IMG/VR virus record: IMGVR_UViG_3300035035_000128 | Coordinates: 1 to 24,300 of that record | Strand: one strand, 5' to 3' | DNA length: 24,300 bases | From: a virus | Shown: one piece after another, positions 21,277-24,300 of the stretch | How positions within the stretch are numbered: position 1 is the stretch's first letter | Layout: the number at the start of each line of letters is the position of its first letter | The notes under the pieces: generated by a model | The model's input: only the letters and a program-made list of their open reading frames with translations | Told to the model about the DNA's origin: nothing | Database searches by the model: none | Position numbers and translations under genes: made by a program

Positions 21277-23516
21277 GCAATTTGCTCCACGAATTTATTT
21301 AGGATAACTTTATTAGTCATCTTTGAACCCATGTGCTTTTTGAATGCACGAGTGATTTCTGCTGCAGTAGCATTCTCACCCTTAGATTTTACAGTGATGT
21401 CGTTAGTACCACCGCCAATGTTATTGGATGGGAAGACGTACAACTCAGTGAATCCATATTCTTTAATCGCAGCGAATTTTTGCTTTGACCACTGGTGATC
21501 ATATTCTTTTGCAAGAGTATAATCAAGGTCACGAATAATGGAATGAAGATCACGCTTGTCTCCAATACGGATTCCAATCCAGTTATAGTCAGTGCAACTC
21601 TTGTAGAAATCTACAATTGTTTTTGTGGTCAAAGATGGTTCAGTATCAAGTTTTCTTGAGAAACGAGTCTCAGGATCTCTCAGAATGAACACTTTGTTAT
21701 GGTGATGGCAAAGATAATCAGAGCGGAAATATGTATCATGATCATAATCACTATCACCGTGACGGTATTTATAATTCTCATAAGAAGTCTCACGAGTGAA
21801 ACTTAGAGGGTTTGATTCACCGTCACTCAACATGATGATGTTGACTTTCTCAACCTTCTCAGTAGATTGGAATCTCTTTACGATTTCAGGAGTAACGATA
21901 ACTGCTTCTCCAAGAGGAGTACCGCCGAGACCGTACTTAGCAGGTGTGTGGTATCCGTAGTGTGAATGCATATTCCATACTAGTGCCCAGACAGATGCCA
22001 TCTGTGTCTCTAGTTCTTTCTTCTTCATCTTAGAAGAGAACAATTCAAACAATTCAAAAGATGTATTCAAGGAAAGACCATTATGTTCAATCTTGAATGT
22101 TTCACAACCCATAAGATCCTTACCACCGAATCCGCTGCTGAATGCATACACTCTGAAAGGGATGTTTACTTTCTTACAGAACCAAACAAGATTGTAAGTT
22201 TGCTTGATAGTATCTGTAAGAACAGATCCTGTAGGAGTTCTGTCATTCATAGAACCAGACCAGTCAACATACATGATGAGACCGTGGTTCTTACCATCAG
22301 GAACAATGGTTTGCTTCTTGAAGATATCATCAGTCAACTTATACTTGTACAGAGAGTTAGTGTTAAGAACACCTGTACGAGATACTGCAGCACGAGCATA
22401 TTGTGATGCAGACTTTTTCATTTCAAACTGTTTTACAAGATAGTTAACAGTTTTACCGCTAGACTTCTGAAACTCTGCGTACTTTCTTTCGTTATACTTT
22501 CTCTGCTTTTCATAGTGTGACTTCATATAGTCACTGTCACCTTGACTTTCAGCATACTTTTTCGCTGCATCAAGATCTTCCATTACTTCTTTATATGGAG
22601 TGATGATCTTGTCAAGATAAACTTTAGGAGTGTTAAGATAAACCCACTCCTTAGCACTGTCATCAATCAACTTCTGCTGATTTTCAATAGATGCTAGATC
22701 AGTCTCAGACACCATCTCATCAACTTCGTAACTAGGTACGTCAAGATGAGCAGGATCTTCACCACCAATGTTGCTATCACCTTGTTCTGGTTGTTGCTGT
22801 GGTTCTTGATCTACCTCTTCACCCTCTCCTTTATCTGGAACTGGACTCTCTTCTTTTTCATCAGGAGTCACTTCGTTTGAAGGACTGGACTGAGGATTAA
22901 ACTCAACATCATCTTTGCCATCGTTACCTGCTGTAGGTTGTGGCATTGAAAATGGTACTTCCTTATCTTTCTCTTCTTCTTTTTGCTCTAGATATCCTAC
23001 TAGTTCTTTAGCAAGTTCTACAACATCTTCAAATGTTTCTGTATTAGCAGCACGCTTTACATATACAAGTTCTTCAGGAGTAAACTTGATGAACTCATAA
23101 GAACCAATCTTAAAGTAAAGGTTGATTCTGTCAATGAATGCCATTTTGCTGACATCGTTGCCTTTAGTTCCAAAGAAATCGCGATCGTAGAGTTCGCTGT
23201 AACCTTTGTAGAAGGACTTCTTAAGACCAGGATAGGTCTCTTTCATCATTTTCTCAATACGAGCATCCTCTAGGACGTTGATAAAATCCTTTGGAGCGCC
23301 GCTAAAGTCTGTCAAAGGTGTGTAGAGAGCATGTCCTACCTCATGACCCACTAGAAGGTCGTATACGTCGTTGCTGACATCCTTCCAGATAGGAAGAGCA
23401 AGTACACGCTTCTCAACATCAAAGTATGCAGTAGTAATCTTGCGATGCTCTACTTGAAGGTTCTCAGTAGCGAGCAGTTTTGCAAGTTGACCTTTGACTT
23501 CGGTGTTGACTGTCAT
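21273..23516 (-). CDS. HExxH + VWA (CobT-like) partner of the CobS-like ATPase
   Basis: This 747-residue protein has three parts. The N-terminal part holds HEVGH at 58-62 and, 20 residues on, NVLEDARIEKM (80-90), a zinc-peptidase-like pair with a downstream glutamate. Residues about 180-275 are a very acidic, Pro/Gln-rich linker. The C-terminal part is a von Willebrand A domain with a MIDAS motif DWSGS at 418-422, a Thr at 533 (GGTPLG) and LSDGES at 563-568. CobT has the same order of linker plus VWA, and MoxR/VWA pairs are known chaperone-like systems. The promoter at 23540-23581 is nearly the same as that of the CobS-like gene. Peptidase activity is untested. Confidence 0.88.
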   Translation of the reverse strand: MTVNTEVKGQLAKLLATENLQVEHRKITTAYFDVEKRVLALPIWKDVSNDVYDLLVGHEVGHALYTPLTDFSGAPKDFINVLEDARIEKMMKETYPGLKKSFYKGYSELYDRDFFGTKGNDVSKMAFIDRINLYFKIGSYEFIKFTPEELVYVKRAANTETFEDVVELAKELVGYLEQKEEEKDKEVPFSMPQPTAGNDGKDDVEFNPQSSPSNEVTPDEKEESPVPDKGEGEEVDQEPQQQPEQGDSNIGGEDPAHLDVPSYEVDEMVSETDLASIENQQKLIDDSAKEWVYLNTPKVYLDKIITPYKEVMEDLDAAKKYAESQGDSDYMKSHYEKQRKYNERKYAEFQKSSGKTVNYLVKQFEMKKSASQYARAAVSRTGVLNTNSLYKYKLTDDIFKKQTIVPDGKNHGLIMYVDWSGSMNDRTPTGSVLTDTIKQTYNLVWFCKKVNIPFRVYAFSSGFGGKDLMGCETFKIEHNGLSLNTSFELFELFSSKMKKKELETQMASVWALVWNMHSHYGYHTPAKYGLGGTPLGEAVIVTPEIVKRFQSTEKVEKVNIIMLSDGESNPLSFTRETSYENYKYRHGDSDYDHDTYFRSDYLCHHHNKVFILRDPETRFSRKLDTEPSLTTKTIVDFYKSCTDYNWIGIRIGDKRDLHSIIRDLDYTLAKEYDHQWSKQKFAAIKEYGFTELYVFPSNNIGGGTNDITVKSKGENATAAEITRAFKKHMGSKMTNKVILNKFVEQIA

Positions 23517-23539
23517 TGACTCCCTGTGTTTATATACTT

Positions 23540-23581
23540 ATTATAGCAGAGCATGGCAAGTTTAGCAAGTCAGTGTGACAG
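23540..23581 (-). promoter_or_regulatory. Promoter of the VWA gene with CTGTCACAC upstream motif
   Basis: On the minus strand TATAAT (23540-23545) and TTGCTA (23563-23568) are 17 bases apart, and CTGTCACAC lies at 23573-23581, 27 bases before the -10 box. AAGTATATAAACA follows the -10 box. A GTCACACTGAC palindrome overlaps the upstream motif. GGGAG lies close before the ATG at 23516. Confidence 0.8.
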
Positions 23582-23583
23582 TT

Positions 23584-23718
23584 TTATTTGTGGTTGTAAC
23601 GGTGAGGATGTTTTAGAGCATCGTTGCAGAAGAACGCGATCGGTGCAAGCATTGATGCTGACATGGTTCCTAGGATCAGAGGATGTGACCCTACGAAGGT
23701 GACTATGTTATGAATCAT
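23584..23718 (-). CDS. Small membrane protein, 44 aa
   Basis: A 44-codon frame from the ATG at 23718 to a TAA at 23584-23586 reads MIHNIVTFVGSHPLILGTM and ends HPHRYNHK. The middle (about 5-33) is hydrophobic with several Ala, Met and Leu, suggesting one membrane span, and the tail is His-rich. The start overlaps the gp46 stop by 11 bases, as in other coupled genes here. It is too short for certain calling, but the tight fit supports it. Function unknown. Confidence 0.6.
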   Translation of the reverse strand: MIHNIVTFVGSHPLILGTMSASMLAPIAFFCNDALKHPHRYNHK

Positions 23719-24300
23719 AACTCATCTTAGAAAAATCGTTTGTCTTTTCAAATTTAATAGTTCTCATAAATTTGTCAACAAGGATTTCACCCTTGTGAGA
23801 GATTACAAATAAGTTAGTAGTTTCAAGTCCTCTCAGAATCTTCAACAATTCTCCAGTAGAAGAGTCATCAAGGGAACTATCAAACACCTCATCTAAAATT
23901 AATAGGTTAGTAGAGGCAGAGTTCTTCATTCTTGCCACTTCTCTCCAAGTAAATAGTAATGCTAAGTCAATCTTTTGCTTCTCTCCTTCAGAGAAGGAAG
24001 AATAACTGAAGTCATCACGAAAACGAGACTTGATTACTTCATTGAATTCATTATCTAGAGTAAAATTGACGTAGAACTCCATACTTTGAAGATATTTATT
24101 GATCAAAGTATTAAAAATTGGCACATACTTATTGATTACAACTCGTTTGATCCCAGAATCTCTGAGTAAATGTGATACTGTTTGGAATTCATTAGACTCT
24201 TTGTTGATATCCGCACAACTCTCTTCAATATCGCTCAACTCTTTCTTAAGATTTTCTAAAATTTCAAATTCGTGTTGAATATTTGGACGATCTTTCTGCA
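23708..24300 (-). CDS. 46: Recombination nuclease subunit gp46, C-terminal part (partial)
   Basis: The frame is open from the window's right edge to the stop at 23708 (about 196 residues visible); a TTG within it is not the true start. The sequence has a coiled-coil part (EFEILENLKKELSDI) and the SbcC/Rad50-type ATPase C-lobe: signature SEGEKQKIDLALLF, then Walker B LLILDEVFDSSLD and ISHKGEI as the H-loop. gp46 pairs with gp47 to process DNA ends for recombination-driven replication with UvsX. The N-terminal Walker A half and gene 47 lie outside the window. It heads the minus-strand genes on the right. Confidence 0.93.
   Translation of the reverse strand, partial: QKDRPNIQHEFEILENLKKELSDIEESCADINKESNEFQTVSHLLRDSGIKRVVINKYVPIFNTLINKYLQSMEFYVNFTLDNEFNEVIKSRFRDDFSYSSFSEGEKQKIDLALLFTWREVARMKNSASTNLLILDEVFDSSLDDSSTGELLKILRGLETTNLFVISHKGEILVDKFMRTIKFEKTNDFSKMSYDS

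Overview
The window looks like part of a T4-like myovirus of marine cyanobacteria (a Synechococcus/Prochlorococcus cyanomyovirus). It carries T4-type replication and recombination genes: gp43 DNA polymerase, gp41 helicase, UvsX, the gp44/gp62 clamp loader, gp45 clamp, RegA and the end of gp46. It also carries genes typical of cyanophages: MazG, Hsp20, a CobS-like ATPase, plastocyanin and a glutaredoxin-like protein. Nearly all genes lie on the minus strand with 1-40 base overlaps or near-abutting ends. There are no tRNAs, insertion sequences or CRISPR arrays that I can see.

Layout, in order of minus-strand transcription (right to left). (1) 24300-19759: the C-terminal part of gp46, a 44-aa membrane microprotein, then from its own promoter a 747-aa HExxH + VWA (CobT-like) protein, three small unknown proteins, plastocyanin, a short coiled-coil protein and a glutaredoxin-like protein. 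(2) 19676-13110: from a second promoter of the same type, the CobS-like AAA+ ATPase, a DUF3310-like protein, gp45, a 2OG-Fe(II) oxygenase and gp44. Then comes a 2.1 kb accessory block (Sm-like protein, HNH endonuclease, small membrane proteins, Dam methylase, a 47-aa protein) before gp62 and RegA. (3) 13144-11847: three membrane or proline-rich proteins of unknown function. (4) 10181-11863: the only plus-strand genes, three exported proteins behind a late-type promoter, convergent with block 3 and divergent from hsp20. (5) 10011-8846: hsp20, then a 317-base regulatory gap and a porin-like small barrel protein with its own promoter and terminator. (6) 8775-1: two Sm-like paralogues, gp43, UvsX, a second 2OG-Fe(II) oxygenase, gp41, MazG, small proteins, a pyrimidine-dimer-glycosylase-like protein and a beta-class DNA methyltransferase cut by the window edge.

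How the genes fit together. Blocks 1, 2 and 6 form the phage replisome and recombination set, with nucleotide-pool (MazG), photosynthetic electron transfer (plastocyanin) and DNA modification genes woven in. The most interesting point is that the CobS-like ATPase and the CobT-like VWA protein, 1.6 kb apart, are each preceded by almost the same promoter (CTGTCACAC, 27-28 bases, TATAATAAnTATATAAACA). That suggests they are expressed together as a MoxR/VWA-type remodelling machine rather than as lone cobalamin genes. The other notable points are the structured leader of the porin-like gene, the exported plus-strand trio whose third gene has no ordinary start codon at its signal peptide, and the accessory block that separates gp44 from gp62. 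All function calls are from recognition of motifs and family resemblance by eye; no database search was run.
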